Assembly (NCBI GenBank): GCA_026967495.1
Contig: CP114060.1
Span: forward strand, 3,658,001 to 3,722,000
Direction of reading: 5' to 3'
Source of the DNA: Rouxiella badensis
GTDB lineage: Bacteria; Pseudomonadota; Gammaproteobacteria; Enterobacterales; Enterobacteriaceae
DNA length: 64,000 nt
The translations under genes and the position numbers were made by a program. The notes under the pieces were generated by a model, which was given only the letters and a program-made list of their open reading frames with translations, was not told the origin of the DNA and did no database searches. This document shows, piece after piece, positions 18,602 through 28,199 of the stretch. Position 1 is the stretch's first letter; every line of letters begins with the position of its first letter.

Positions 18602-19606
18602 TTACTCAGGCCGGGTCATCCCAAAATGCCGGTAAGCATGATGGGTCGCCATACGCCCACGCGGTGTGCGTTGAATGAATCCCTGCTGAATGAGGAAGGG
18701 TTCAATGACGTCTTCAATGGTTTCGCGCTCTTCGCCAATCGCCGCCGCGAGGTTGTCCAGTCCAACCGGGCCGCCGGTAAATTTGTCGATAATTGCCAGC
18801 AACAGCTTACGGTCCATGTAATCAAAGCCCTCGGCGTCGACGTCAAGCATGTCCAGTGCGCCGTTGGCAACGTCACCGTTGATGGTGCCGTCGCCTTTGA
18901 CCTCGGCGAAGTCACGCACACGGCGCAGCAGTCGGTTGGCGATACGCGGCGTACCGCGTGAACGGCGAGCGATTTGATGCGCGCCCTCCTCCGACAGCTC
19001 AAGCCCCAGACAAGACGCGCTGCGCCCCACAATGTGCTGCAAATCGGCAACCTGGTAAAACTCCAGGCGTTGCACGATACCAAAACGGTCGCGCAGTGGA
19101 GAGGTCAATGACCCCGCCCGCGTCGTCGCACCGATCAGCGTGAACGGCGGCAGATCGAGTTTGATAGAGCGCGCAGCCGGGCCTTCACCAATCATGATAT
19201 CCAGCTGATAGTCTTCCATTGCCGGATACAGCACCTCTTCAACTACCGGTGAAAGACGGTGAATTTCATCGATAAACAGCACGTCGTGAGGTTCGAGGTT
19301 GGTCAGCATCGCCGCGAGGTCACCCGCCTTTTCCAACACCGGACCCGACGTGGTACGCAGGTTCACGCCCATCTCGTTAGCAACAATGTTGGCCAGCGTA
19401 GTTTTACCCAGTCCGGGAGGACCGAAAATCAGCAGGTGATCCAGCGCGTCGCCGCGCTGTTTGGCCGCCTGAATGAAGATCTCCATCTGCGAACGAACGT
19501 GCGGCTGCCCAACGTATTCGGACAACAGTTTAGGACGAATCGCTCTGTCGATAACTTCTTCTTCGCTGATAACACCAGCAGAAATAAGACGGTCAGCTTC
19601 TATCAT
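18602..19606 (-). CDS. ruvB: Holliday junction branch migration ATPase RuvB
   Basis: RuvB is the hexameric AAA+ motor that drives branch migration with RuvA and hands junctions to RuvC. The 334 residues include Walker A (GPPGLGKTTLA, about residue 62), Walker B (LFIDEIHRL), sensor 1 (IGATTRAGSL) and the C-terminal winged helix ending in RTPRGRMATHHAYRHFG. It follows ruvA by about 8 bases, forming a ruvC-ruvA-ruvB set as in relatives. Confidence 0.97.
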   Translation of the reverse strand: MIEADRLISAGVISEEEVIDRAIRPKLLSEYVGQPHVRSQMEIFIQAAKQRGDALDHLLIFGPPGLGKTTLANIVANEMGVNLRTTSGPVLEKAGDLAAMLTNLEPHDVLFIDEIHRLSPVVEEVLYPAMEDYQLDIMIGEGPAARSIKLDLPPFTLIGATTRAGSLTSPLRDRFGIVQRLEFYQVADLQHIVGRSASCLGLELSEEGAHQIARRSRGTPRIANRLLRRVRDFAEVKGDGTINGDVANGALDMLDVDAEGFDYMDRKLLLAIIDKFTGGPVGLDNLAAAIGEERETIEDVIEPFLIQQGFIQRTPRGRMATHHAYRHFGMTRPE

Positions 19607-19614
19607 CTGTTACC

Positions 19615-20230
19615 TCACAGAGCCGCGCGAAGCGCTTCTCTAATCAATGTCTCGCACTCTGCGCCGGGTTTGGCCACTTTACTGATCATTCGGCTCGCCT
19701 CTGGCGGCTTATAGCCGAGAGAAATGAGTGCGGCAACCGCTTCGCCTTCGGCGTCAGACTCTTTCGCCTTCGACGCAGCAGCAGGCAGGTTAATATCGAC
19801 CGGATTGTTAAACAGGTCGCCGTTGAGCTCCTTTAAAGCGGTCCTTCATTTCAACCACCAGACGTTCGGCGGTCTTCTTGCCCACGCCAGGCAGCTTGAT
19901 AAGCGAGGTGATTTCTTCTTTCTCTACCGCACTCACAAACTGCTGCGCAGACATGCCAGAGAGAATAGCCAGCGCCAGCTTCGGCCCTACGCCGTTGACC
20001 TTAATAAGCTCGCGGAACAGCGCACGTTCCTGTTTATCATTGAAGCCGTAAAGCAGCTGCGCATCTTCACGCACGATAAACTGGGTGAAGACCACCGCTT
20101 CTTGCCCCAGCTCCGGCAGTTCGTAAAAACAGGTCATCGGCATGTGCACTTCATAACCCACGCCGTTGGTTTCCAACAGCACTAACGGGGGCTGTTTTTC
20201 CAGAATAATGCCTCTGAGACGACCTATCAC
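19615..20230 (-). CDS. ruvA: Holliday junction-binding protein RuvA (single-base frame break)
   Basis: RuvA forms the tetramer that binds four-way junctions. Visible are the OB-fold (MIGRLRGIILEKQPPLVLLETNGVGYEVHMP), the helix-hairpin-helix GVGPKLALAILSG and the second HhH LPGVGKKTAERLVVEMKDRFKG. One extra base near 19828 sends the frame into a stop after FKGAQRRPV. Removing it restores LNGDLFNNPVDINLP and the RuvB-binding domain III (ALISLGYKPPEASRMISKV ... LIREALRAAL), stopping at 19615. The corrected length is 204 residues (E. coli 203). Confidence 0.94.
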
Positions 20231-20330
20231 TTTTACCTTCCTTTGCCGATGAATCCGCCAGCAAGGCCAGCGGAATGACGAAAATTTTTATGGTTTATAT
20301 CATAGAAAAGAGCTGGATAGATATCCAGCC

Positions 20331-20855
20331 TTAATTAACGCATTCTCCCCGCGCCAACTGGAGCCTGTCGCTGCTTAAGCGAATCGCATTTTGGCTGACG
20401 TGACAATGAGTTATGGCAATAGCCAGCGCATCGGCGGCGTCCGACTGAGGATTGGCAGGCAGCTTGAGCAAGGAACGCACCATGTGCTGCACCTGACTCT
20501 TTTCCGCCGCACCGGTACCGACGACGGTCTGCTTGACCTGTCGCGCCGCATATTCAAATACCGGCAAATCCTGATTAACCGCCGCCACTATCGCCGCGCC
20601 GCGCGCCTGACCCAGCTTGAGCGCCGAGTCGGCATTCTTGGCCATAAACACCGATTCAATGGCAAAAAAGTCCGGCTGAAACTGGGTGATAATTTCGGTA
20701 ACGCCCGCATAAATCAGCTTCAAACGCCCCGGCATGTCATCGACCACCGTGCGAATGCAGCCGCTGCCCAAATAGCTGAGCAGCCTGCCCTGCTGGCGGA
20801 TAATGCCATAGCCTGTGACGCGTGAACCGGGGTCAATCCCCAGAATGATAGCCAT
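20331..20855 (-). CDS. ruvC: Crossover junction endodeoxyribonuclease RuvC
   Basis: RuvC resolves Holliday junctions by paired nicking. The 174 residues carry the catalytic acidic residues in ILGIDPGSR (Asp7), FAIESVF (Glu), and the C-terminal QSDAADALAIAITH motif. E. coli RuvC is 173 residues. It lies about 100 bases before ruvA on the same strand. Confidence 0.97.
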   Translation of the reverse strand: MAIILGIDPGSRVTGYGIIRQQGRLLSYLGSGCIRTVVDDMPGRLKLIYAGVTEIITQFQPDFFAIESVFMAKNADSALKLGQARGAAIVAAVNQDLPVFEYAARQVKQTVVGTGAAEKSQVQHMVRSLLKLPANPQSDAADALAIAITHCHVSQNAIRLSSDRLQLARGECVN

Positions 20856-21035
20856 CGCTTATTAATACCTTATCTTATGATAACGCTGAGCCTGTCCGGG
20901 CAGAGGACCGGTTGGCGTATGAAATGTTCTGTTGGCAAGTTTGTCTTGAATTGAAGGAAAAAACAAACCGGACTGAGGATGTCCGTAAAGCCGGGCGAAA
21001 ACGCGAGCCTGTCGCGCCTTCGCCCGTGAGGAAGA

Positions 21036-21779
21036 TTACAGGGTTTCTGCGATCTCGTCGGAGATTTCACCGTTGTGGTAAACCTCCTGCACATCATCAC
21101 AGTCTTCCAGCATGTCAATCAGACGCAGCAGCTTAGGCGCGGTCTCGGCGTCCATATCGGCCTTGGTAGAAGGGATCATGGTGACTTCAGCCTGATCGGC
21201 CACGAAGCCAGCGGCCTGCAACGCGTCTTTTACATCGCCCAGGCTTTCCCATGCGGTGTAAACGTCAATTGCGCCGTCGTCATAGGTCTGGATGTCATCA
21301 GCACCCGCTTCGAGCGCGGCTTCCATGATAACGTCTTCGTCCTGGCCTGGAGCAAAGGTGATTACGCCGGTTTTGGTGAACAGGTAAGCGACGGAGCCGT
21401 CGGTCCCCAGGTTACCCCCGGTTTTGCTGAAAGCATGACGCACTTCAGCAACGGTACGGTTACGGTTATCACTCAGACATTCAACCATCACGGCGGTGCC
21501 GCCCGGGCCGTAGCCTTCATAGATGATGGTTTCCATGTTGGTGTCGTCATCGCCGCCCACGCCGCGCGCGATGGCGCGGTTCAGGGTATCGCGCGTCATG
21601 TTGTTTGACAGCGCCTTGTCGATGGCCGCACGCAGACGTGGATTGGCACCCGGATCGCCGCCGCCCAGTTTCGCAGCGGTAACCAGCTCGCGAATGATTT
21701 TGGTGAAAATTTTACCGCGTTTAGAGTCTTGTGCTGCTTTGCGGTGTTTGGTGTTGGCCCACTTACTGTGACCTGCCAT
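21036..21779 (-). CDS. yebC: YebC-family translational regulator
   Basis: The 247-residue protein starts MAGHSKWANTKHRKAAQDSKRGKIFTK, the universally conserved YebC/TACO1 N-terminus. Recent work ties this family to translation of difficult motifs; older annotation is transcriptional regulator. The acidic central and C-terminal domains (CLSDNRNRTVAEVRHAFSKTGGNLG) are intact. Gene order ruvC-yebC-nudB-aspS matches E. coli. Confidence 0.95.
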   Translation of the reverse strand: MAGHSKWANTKHRKAAQDSKRGKIFTKIIRELVTAAKLGGGDPGANPRLRAAIDKALSNNMTRDTLNRAIARGVGGDDDTNMETIIYEGYGPGGTAVMVECLSDNRNRTVAEVRHAFSKTGGNLGTDGSVAYLFTKTGVITFAPGQDEDVIMEAALEAGADDIQTYDDGAIDVYTAWESLGDVKDALQAAGFVADQAEVTMIPSTKADMDAETAPKLLRLIDMLEDCDDVQEVYHNGEISDEIAETL

Positions 21780-21866
21780 AAAAGATCTCCATTAGCCTTA
21801 TACAGGCTGAACTCATTTTAGATAATCAACGGCCTTGCTCCGAGACTCAATGACTCTGAGACCGGC

Positions 21867-22304
21867 CTAATAAATAACAAATTCTTCAATCGCCTGCTGA
21901 TTGCTCGGTGACTTGGTCAAAGCGGCCGCAGCCGCTTTGTCCAGCCAACGATAGGCGTGGTGTTCGGTCAGAACAATGCTTCGCTCTTCCGGCAATGCCA
22001 GACAGAACCAGTGCTCTTTGTTCCAGCTCACGCCAGGGGCATAGCGATAGCGCAGGTGCGCAAACAGTTCAAACTCGACACAGCGGCCGCAGTCCTGTAA
22101 CAGCAGATTTTCGGCAGCGATATCGATGCCAACCTCCTCCAGAACCTCACGCTGCGCAGTTTGCGCGGGTGACTCGCCGTCTTCCAGGCTGCCGGTAACC
22201 GACTGCCAGAACTCCGTATCGTCACGCCGCTGGAGCATCAGCACCCGGCCGTTGTTTCTGGCATAGATGACCACCAGTATCGACTCAGGACGCTTGTAGC
22301 TCAT
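21867..22304 (-). CDS. nudB: Dihydroneopterin triphosphate pyrophosphohydrolase NudB
   Basis: NudB removes pyrophosphate from dihydroneopterin triphosphate in folate synthesis. The 145-residue frame contains a perfect Nudix box: G, five residues, E, seven residues, REVLEEVGI (about residues 38-60). The ATG at 22304 overlaps the aspS stop by one base (TGATG), so the two genes are translationally coupled. Confidence 0.95.
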   Translation of the reverse strand: MSYKRPESILVVIYARNNGRVLMLQRRDDTEFWQSVTGSLEDGESPAQTAQREVLEEVGIDIAAENLLLQDCGRCVEFELFAHLRYRYAPGVSWNKEHWFCLALPEERSIVLTEHHAYRWLDKAAAAALTKSPSNQQAIEEFVIY

Positions 22305-24098
22305 CAGTTATTCTCTGAATCTGTGTCTGGGGTCGCTTTTTTAGCGATAACGCTAATCCCTAGCTCAACCAGAGACGCCGGATTGGCGAAGTTAGGTGCT
22401 TCGGTCATCAGACAGGCTGCCGCCGTGGTTTTCGGGAACGCGATAACGTCACGGATGTTATCGGTGCCGGTCAGCAGCATGACCAGACGGTCAAGACCAA
22501 ACGCCAGACCCGCATGCGGAGGCGTGCCGTATTTCAGCGCATCAAGCAGGAAGCCAAACTTCTCGCGCTGCTCGTGTTCGGTAATACCCAGAATGCTGAA
22601 TACCGCCTGCTGCATCTCACCACGGTGGATACGTACGGAACCGCCACCCACTTCATAGCCGTTGATAACCATGTCGTAGGCGTTGGCGATAGCGGAGGTT
22701 GGGTTCGCGATCAGCTGTTCCGCCGTCATTTCTTTCGGTGCGGTGAACGGGTGATGCATGGCCGAAAGTCCGCCTTCGTCGGTGTCTTCGAACATTGGGA
22801 AGTCAACCACCCACAGCGGCGCCCAGGCGCTTTCGTTGGTGATTTTCAGGTCGCGACCCAGTTTCAGACGCAGTGCACCAATGGCATCGGTGACAATCTT
22901 GGCACTGGCGGCGCCGAAGAAAATCATATCGCCATCCTGTGCACCGGTACGCTCTATCAGCGCACTCAGCAGTTCTTCGTTCAGGAACTTGGCAACCGGG
23001 CTTCTGGATACCTTCGAGGCCTTTAGCCACTTCGTTGACTTTAATGTAAGCCAGACCCTTGGCGCCGTAAATTTCGATAAACTTGGCGTATTCGTCGATC
23101 TGCTTACGGCTCAGCTGGGCAGCACCCGGCACGCGCAGCGCGGCAACGCGACCTTTCGGGTCGTTAGCCGGATCGGAGAACACTTTAAACTCGACGGACT
23201 TGAACAGGTCAGCAACGTCGACCAGCTCCATCGGGTTACGCAAATCAGGCTTGTCGGAGCCGAAACGACGCATAGCATCGGCGTAGGTCATGATCGGGAA
23301 ATCACCCAGATCGACGCCTTTAACCTCCAGCCACAGCTCGCGCGCCAGCTTCTCCATGACTTCGCGAACCTGCTCTGCGGTCATGAAAGAGGTTTCAACG
23401 TCAATCTGAGTGAATTCAGGCTGACGGTCGGCACGCAGGTCTTCGTCACGGAAACATTTAACGATTTGGTAATAACGGTCAAAGCCAGACATCATCAACA
23501 GCTGCTTGAACAGCTGTGGGGACTGTGGCAATGCGTAGAACTTACCTTTATGTACGCGGCTTGGCACCAGATAGTCGCGCGCGCCTTCCGGCGTGGCCTT
23601 GGTCAGCATCGGCGTTTCGATGTCGAGGAAGTCATGGGTGTCCATGAAACGGCGTACAAAGCTGGTGATGCGTGCGCGAGTTTTCAGGCGGTTGGCCATC
23701 TCAGGGCGACGCAGGTCCAGATAGCGGTATTTCAGACGCGCTTCTTCGGTGTTGTTGTGGTTGGAATCCAGCGGCAGCGGTTCTGAACGGTTGATGATGT
23801 TCAGCGCGCTGGCAAAGACTTCAACTTCACCCGTTGCCATGTCTTTATTAAACTGGCTTTCAGGACGCGCACGAACGGTACCGGTTAACTGCACGCAAAA
23901 CTCATTACGCAGTTCTGACGCCAATTCGTACGCTGCGCTCTGATCCGGATCGAAAAATACCTGCACGATGCCTTCACGGTCGCGCAAATCGATGAAGATC
24001 AAACCACCCAGGTCGCGGCGGCGGTTAATCCAACCGCACAAAGTCACTTCCTGACCAACGTTGGACGAATTCAGCTTGCCACAATATTCAGTACGCAT
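22304..24098 (-). CDS. aspS: Aspartyl-tRNA synthetase (single-base frame break)
   Basis: Class II synthetase charging tRNA-Asp. The N-terminal OB anticodon domain (VTLCGWINRRRDLGGLIFIDLRDREG), motif 2 (FRDEDLRADRQPEFTQIDVE) and motif 3 (GLAFGLDRLVMLL) are present. Near 23007 an extra A shifts the frame after KGLEGIQ. Removing it reads SPVAKFLNEELLSALIERTGAQDGDMIFFGAASAKIV and continues to the stop at 22304, for 597 residues (E. coli 590). AspS is essential and single-copy in Enterobacterales, so this break is best explained as a sequence error. Confidence 0.95.
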
Positions 24099-24390
24099 AA
24101 CGGTATCCCTTTGATCTCACTGCCTGTGAGCATCGGATTAATATGGGTCGAAAAAAGGCGGTCATTATAAAGGAATTTCGTTCGCAGGATAAGTGCGAAC
24201 ACGCAGTTGATGCACCTGAAATTCGCTTTGGCGCGCCCTCACATATAATTTAACAAAATTATCAACAAACCCTACCCTAACCTGGATTAGACTCTTACGG
24301 ACTATTAGTGCCCTAAGTAATTGCCGTCGCACGGAGGCTGCGCAACGACCGTGGGTTATTTAAACTTATAAAATCGCGAGCCTACCTATT

Positions 24391-24965
24391 ATGTCTCTAA
24401 CACTTGATCCTAAAACAACTGCTCTGGTGCTGATCGACTTGCAGAAAGGTATTCTGCCTTTTGCCGGGGGCCACATACCGCTCAGCAAGTCCTGGATAAA
24501 GCAACTGAACTGAAAACCCGCTTCAACAAACTTGGCGCGCCGGTATTTATGGTTCGCGTAGGCTGGTCTGCAACCTTCGACGAAGCGCTGAAACAACCTA
24601 CCGACATCTCTGCCGGTGGGGGTAGCCTGCCTGAAGACTGGTGGGAATTCCCAGAGCAACTTAACGTTACCGATAAAGACCTGCTGGTAGTAAAACGCCA
24701 ATGGGGCGCGTTCTACGGTACCGACCTCGAGCTGCAACTGCGCCGTCGTGGTATTAAAACCGTCGTTCTTTGCGGCATCTCTACCAACATCGGCGTGGAG
24801 TCCACCGCGCGTAATGCGTGGGAGCTGGGCTTCGAACTGGTGTTCGCTGAAGACGCATGCAGCGCACACAATGCTGACCACCACGGTTCAAGCATCAACT
24901 TCATTTTCCCTCGCATCGGTCGCGTTCGCTCCACTGACGAGGTACTTGCTGCCATCGCCGAGTAA
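24391..24965 (+). CDS. yecD: Isochorismatase-family hydrolase YecD (single-base frame break)
   Basis: Starts at ATG 24391 (MSLTLDPKTTALVLIDLQKGILPFAGG). One base is missing in the G/C run around 24466-24474; restoring it continues as PHTAQQVLDKATELKTRFNKLGAPVFMVRVGW to the stop at 24965, about 191 residues. The Asp of LIDLQKG and the Lys of LLVVKRQWGAF are in place. The usual cysteine position reads ISTNIGVES, Gly in place of Cys, as in E. coli YecD, so it is not a standard cysteine amidase. The physiological substrate is unknown. It is divergent from aspS. Confidence 0.88.
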
Positions 24966-25046
24966 GGTTACCCTGCCGATATCAGCCAACGCCGCCTATG
25001 GGCGGCGTTTTTCATTTTAGAAACGGAACAACAATAGGGAAACGGC

Positions 25047-25865
25047 ATGTATATTGGACTTCCCCAATGGCACCACAGTGCATGGAACAGCATCGGCCTG
25101 CACGATTTGGCCGATTACGCCCGTTACTTCAACTGCGTGGAAGGCAATACGACATTTTACGCATTGCCCAATGCCGAGGTTGTTATGCGCTGGCGCGACA
25201 TGACCCATGATGATTTCCGTTTCTGTTTCAAATTTCCCCAAACCATTAGCCACAAGGCCGCGCTGCAAAACTGTCAGCGGGAAATCGATGCCTTCTATCA
25301 GTGCATCGCGCCGCTGGGGAACCGCATCGGCCAACTGTGGTTACAGTTACCCTCCACTTTCTCACCTCAGCATCTCGACCGCCTGTGGCAGTTTCTTGAT
25401 GCCTTGCCTACCAGCTTTGATTACGGCGTAGAAGTCAGGCACTCACAGTTTTTTGAGAAAGGTGAGGAAGAGCGCGCATTGAATCGCGGTCTTCATGAAC
25501 GTGGCATCAACCGGACCTTGCTCGACAGCCGTCCGGTGCATCACGCCACCAGCACCACCCACGCGGTGCTTGAGGCGAAAAGAAAGAAACCGATGCTGCC
25601 GGTGCACGCCGTGGTCACTGCCACGCATCCGATAGTGCGCTTCGTCGGAGGGGACGACATTAACGTCAATCAAAAATGGTTCTCGCAGTGGATAAAAAAG
25701 CTGGTCGACTGGCAGCAACAGGGGCATTCCCCTTACCTGTTTATTCACTCTCCCGACTGCAGCGATGCTCCGCAGCAGGCACAGGTCCTTTGGCGAACGC
25801 TGAGAGGCCATCTTCCGGCGCTGCCGCCTGAGCCAGATTGGCCCGAGCAAAACTCGCTGTTTTAA
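25047..25865 (+). CDS. yecE: DUF72 protein YecE
   Basis: 272 residues beginning MYIGLPQWHHSAWNS, with the DUF72 pattern Y..FNCVEGNTTFYALP and WRDMTHDDFRFCFKFP. It is a TIM-barrel-like family of unproven biochemical role. Position between yecD and cmoA matches E. coli. No further function can be read from the sequence. Confidence 0.9.
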   Translation: MYIGLPQWHHSAWNSIGLHDLADYARYFNCVEGNTTFYALPNAEVVMRWRDMTHDDFRFCFKFPQTISHKAALQNCQREIDAFYQCIAPLGNRIGQLWLQLPSTFSPQHLDRLWQFLDALPTSFDYGVEVRHSQFFEKGEEERALNRGLHERGINRTLLDSRPVHHATSTTHAVLEAKRKKPMLPVHAVVTATHPIVRFVGGDDINVNQKWFSQWIKKLVDWQQQGHSPYLFIHSPDCSDAPQQAQVLWRTLRGHLPALPPEPDWPEQNSLF

Positions 25866-26004
25866 CAACCGGGACCCGGCACGCGGTGCTTAGGCTGATA
25901 TTTTTCGAGTATCCAGCGGGCGGAATCTGCTAAACTCCGCCCCCATAGCAGCAAACCGACGATTTTTGCTCCCCTTTTTACTTTTTTTGGTCTGATTCAG
26001 CACT

Positions 26005-26760
26005 ATGACTAACCAAGATAAACTTTTTTCTGCACCGATTGAGAAACTCGGCGACTGGACTTTTGACGAGCGCGTAGCCGAAGTCTTCCCCGATATGATC
26101 CAACGCTCGGTACCTGGCTACTCCAACATCATTTCGATGATTGGCATGCTGGCCGAACGCTTCGTGAAACCCGACAGCAACGTCTACGATCTGGGCTGCT
26201 CTCTGGGTGCAGCGACGCTTTCAATGCGCCGTAATATTCACGTCTCTGGGTGTGAAATCATCGCCGTCGACAACTCCCCGGCCATGGTCGAGCGCTGCCG
26301 CCGCCACATCGACGCCTTCCGCGCCGAGACGCCGGTGCAGGTTATCGAAGCCGATATTCTTGACGTCGAGCTGAAAAATGCCTCGATGGTGGTGCTCAAC
26401 TTTACCCTGCAATTCTTGCAGCCCGACGATCGCCAGCGCCTGTTAAATCAGGTTTATCAGGGCATGCGTCCGGGGGCCGCGCTGGTCTTGTCGGAGAAAT
26501 TTAGCTTTGAAGATGTCAACGTCGGCGAACTGCTGTTCAACATGCATCACGACTTTAAGCGTGCCAACGGCTATAGCGAGCTGGAAATCAGCCAGAAACG
26601 CAGCATGCTCGAAAACGTGATGCTGACTGATTCGGTTGAGACCCACAAGGCACGCCTGCAACAGGCCGGTTTTGAACACGCCGAGGTCTGGTTCCAGTGC
26701 TTCAACTTTGGCTCACTGATTGCCATCAAGGCAGATGAGACAGCAGGGGACGCGGCGTGA
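26005..26760 (+). CDS. cmoA: Carboxy-S-adenosyl-L-methionine synthase CmoA
   Basis: CmoA converts SAM and prephenate to carboxy-SAM, used by CmoB for the cmo5U34 wobble modification. The 251 residues include the SAM-binding VYDLGCSLGAATLSMRR motif, the aspartate in IIAVDNSPAMVERC, and VVLNFTLQFL. E. coli CmoA is 247. Its stop overlaps the cmoB start by four bases. Confidence 0.96.
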   Translation: MTNQDKLFSAPIEKLGDWTFDERVAEVFPDMIQRSVPGYSNIISMIGMLAERFVKPDSNVYDLGCSLGAATLSMRRNIHVSGCEIIAVDNSPAMVERCRRHIDAFRAETPVQVIEADILDVELKNASMVVLNFTLQFLQPDDRQRLLNQVYQGMRPGAALVLSEKFSFEDVNVGELLFNMHHDFKRANGYSELEISQKRSMLENVMLTDSVETHKARLQQAGFEHAEVWFQCFNFGSLIAIKADETAGDAA

Positions 26761-27728
26761 TTGAATTTGGGGATTTTTATCAGGCTATCGCCAAGGGTCC
26801 GCTAAGCCCGTGGCTCAATACTCTGCCTTCACAGCTGACGGCCTGGCAGAAAGAGTCGCTGCACGGTAAGTTCAAAATGTGGTTCAACGCCGTTGACAGG
26901 TTGCCGTTGCTGCAACCCGAACGCCTGGATCTGCTGCACAGCGTGACGGCCAATATGCTTGAGCCGCTGCCGAAGGGTCAGCGCGAAGGCATGGAAAACC
27001 TACTGCGTAACCTCATGCCGTGGCGCAAGGGTCCATTCTCACTGTATGACATTGAAATAGAAACAGAATGGCGTTCTGACTGGAAGTGGGACCGCGTACT
27101 GCCGCACATTTCTTCGTTGGCGGGTCGTACCGTCCTCGACGTCGGCTGCGGCAGCGGTTACCACATGTGGCGCATGCTTGGCGCAGGCGCGAATTTTGTG
27201 GTCGGAATCGACCCAATGCAGCTGTTTTTATGCCAGTTTGAGGCCGTTCGCAAGCTGTTGGGCGGCTGTCAGCGCGCTCACCTGTTGCCGTTGGGCATTG
27301 AGCAGCTCCCGGAACTGAACGCCTTTGACACTCTGTTCTCGATGGGCGTGCTTTACCATCGCCGCTCCCCGCTCGACCACCTTCTACAGCTTAAAAATCA
27401 GCTGGTTAGCGGCGGTGAGTTAGTGCTTGAAACGATTGTTATCGAAGGTGACAGCAATCAAGTGCTGGTCCCGGGCGACCGCTATGCGCAGATGAATAAT
27501 ATCTACTTCATTCCTTCCGCCGAGGCGCTAAAAGGATGGCTCATCAAATGCGGCTTCATCAATGTGCGCATTGCCGATGTTAGCCTGACTACGGTGGAAG
27601 AACAGCATCGAACCCCGTGGATGACCAGCGAATCTCTGGCAGAGTTCCTCGACCCTAATGACAGCAGCAAGACCGTTGAAGGCTACCCTGCCCCACGCCG
27701 CGCGCTGTTAATTGCCAACAAGCCTTAA
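26757..27728 (+). CDS. cmoB: tRNA U34 carboxymethyltransferase CmoB
   Basis: CmoB transfers the carboxymethyl group of carboxy-SAM to 5-hydroxyuridine-34 of tRNA. The start is GTG 26757 (MIEFGDFYQAIAKGPLSPWL), within the cmoA stop. The 323 residues equal E. coli CmoB and contain the Rossmann motif VLDVGCGSGYHMWRM and the tRNA-side block FSMGVLYHRRSPLDHLLQLK. Confidence 0.97.
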   Translation: MIEFGDFYQAIAKGPLSPWLNTLPSQLTAWQKESLHGKFKMWFNAVDRLPLLQPERLDLLHSVTANMLEPLPKGQREGMENLLRNLMPWRKGPFSLYDIEIETEWRSDWKWDRVLPHISSLAGRTVLDVGCGSGYHMWRMLGAGANFVVGIDPMQLFLCQFEAVRKLLGGCQRAHLLPLGIEQLPELNAFDTLFSMGVLYHRRSPLDHLLQLKNQLVSGGELVLETIVIEGDSNQVLVPGDRYAQMNNIYFIPSAEALKGWLIKCGFINVRIADVSLTTVEEQHRTPWMTSESLAEFLDPNDSSKTVEGYPAPRRALLIANKP

Positions 27729-27735
27729 TCTTTAC

Positions 27736-27763
27736 CCCGCCCCCTAACGTCTCCGGGGGCGGG
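27736..27763 (+). terminator. Terminator after cmoB
   Basis: A GC-rich 9-bp perfect stem (27736-27744 / 27755-27763) just after the cmoB stop, followed by a short T run. Confidence 0.75.
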
Positions 27764-28196
27764 TTTATCACCAAACTCTTCCTCTCGTTCTGCACGATGA
27801 TAAAACCTCTCGGTTAGATTTAAAACATTGCACATCAATGTGTTAACCGCGTAAATTGTGCACACTTAAATTTTACAGTTGCCCTTTCTGTCATTAATAT
27901 TTTTGAGTCATTCAAACAAAATCAAAAATTAACGCTAAAATAGCCTCTTGGAATTCAAATAATTCGAACAATTTCACTGAGTGTTATTTCTTTAGAAATC
28001 AGAAAATAACCCATATCTTTTTTAATTTAACAGCATTTGTGTAGCAATAATCTGATTTTAAGGACGCTGACAAAGAATGATTAAAAATCAGTTAGAATAT
28101 AAGTAATAGTCAAGGAGTGAGAAAATCACCCACAGTAACAATAGCATTTATTGTTAATTCGAAGATGAAACCTGCCATTCATTATATTGAGGATGA
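27764..28196. other. AT-rich spacer upstream of the first pqaA-like gene
   Basis: Around 430 bases, markedly AT-rich compared with the backbone and without a gene. It marks the change from conserved backbone to accessory DNA. I looked for a PhoP box (paired GGTTTA/TGTTTA repeats) and found none I would defend. Confidence 0.5.
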
Positions 28197-28199
28197 ATG

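Noticed and set aside
22758..23786. 342-codon plus-strand frame opposite aspS
   Set aside because: Antisense shadow; aspS motifs are unambiguous on the minus strand.
27764..28196. PhoP box upstream of pqaA copy 1
   Set aside because: Only loose half-site matches (TGTTAA, GGTTAG) without the direct-repeat spacing.
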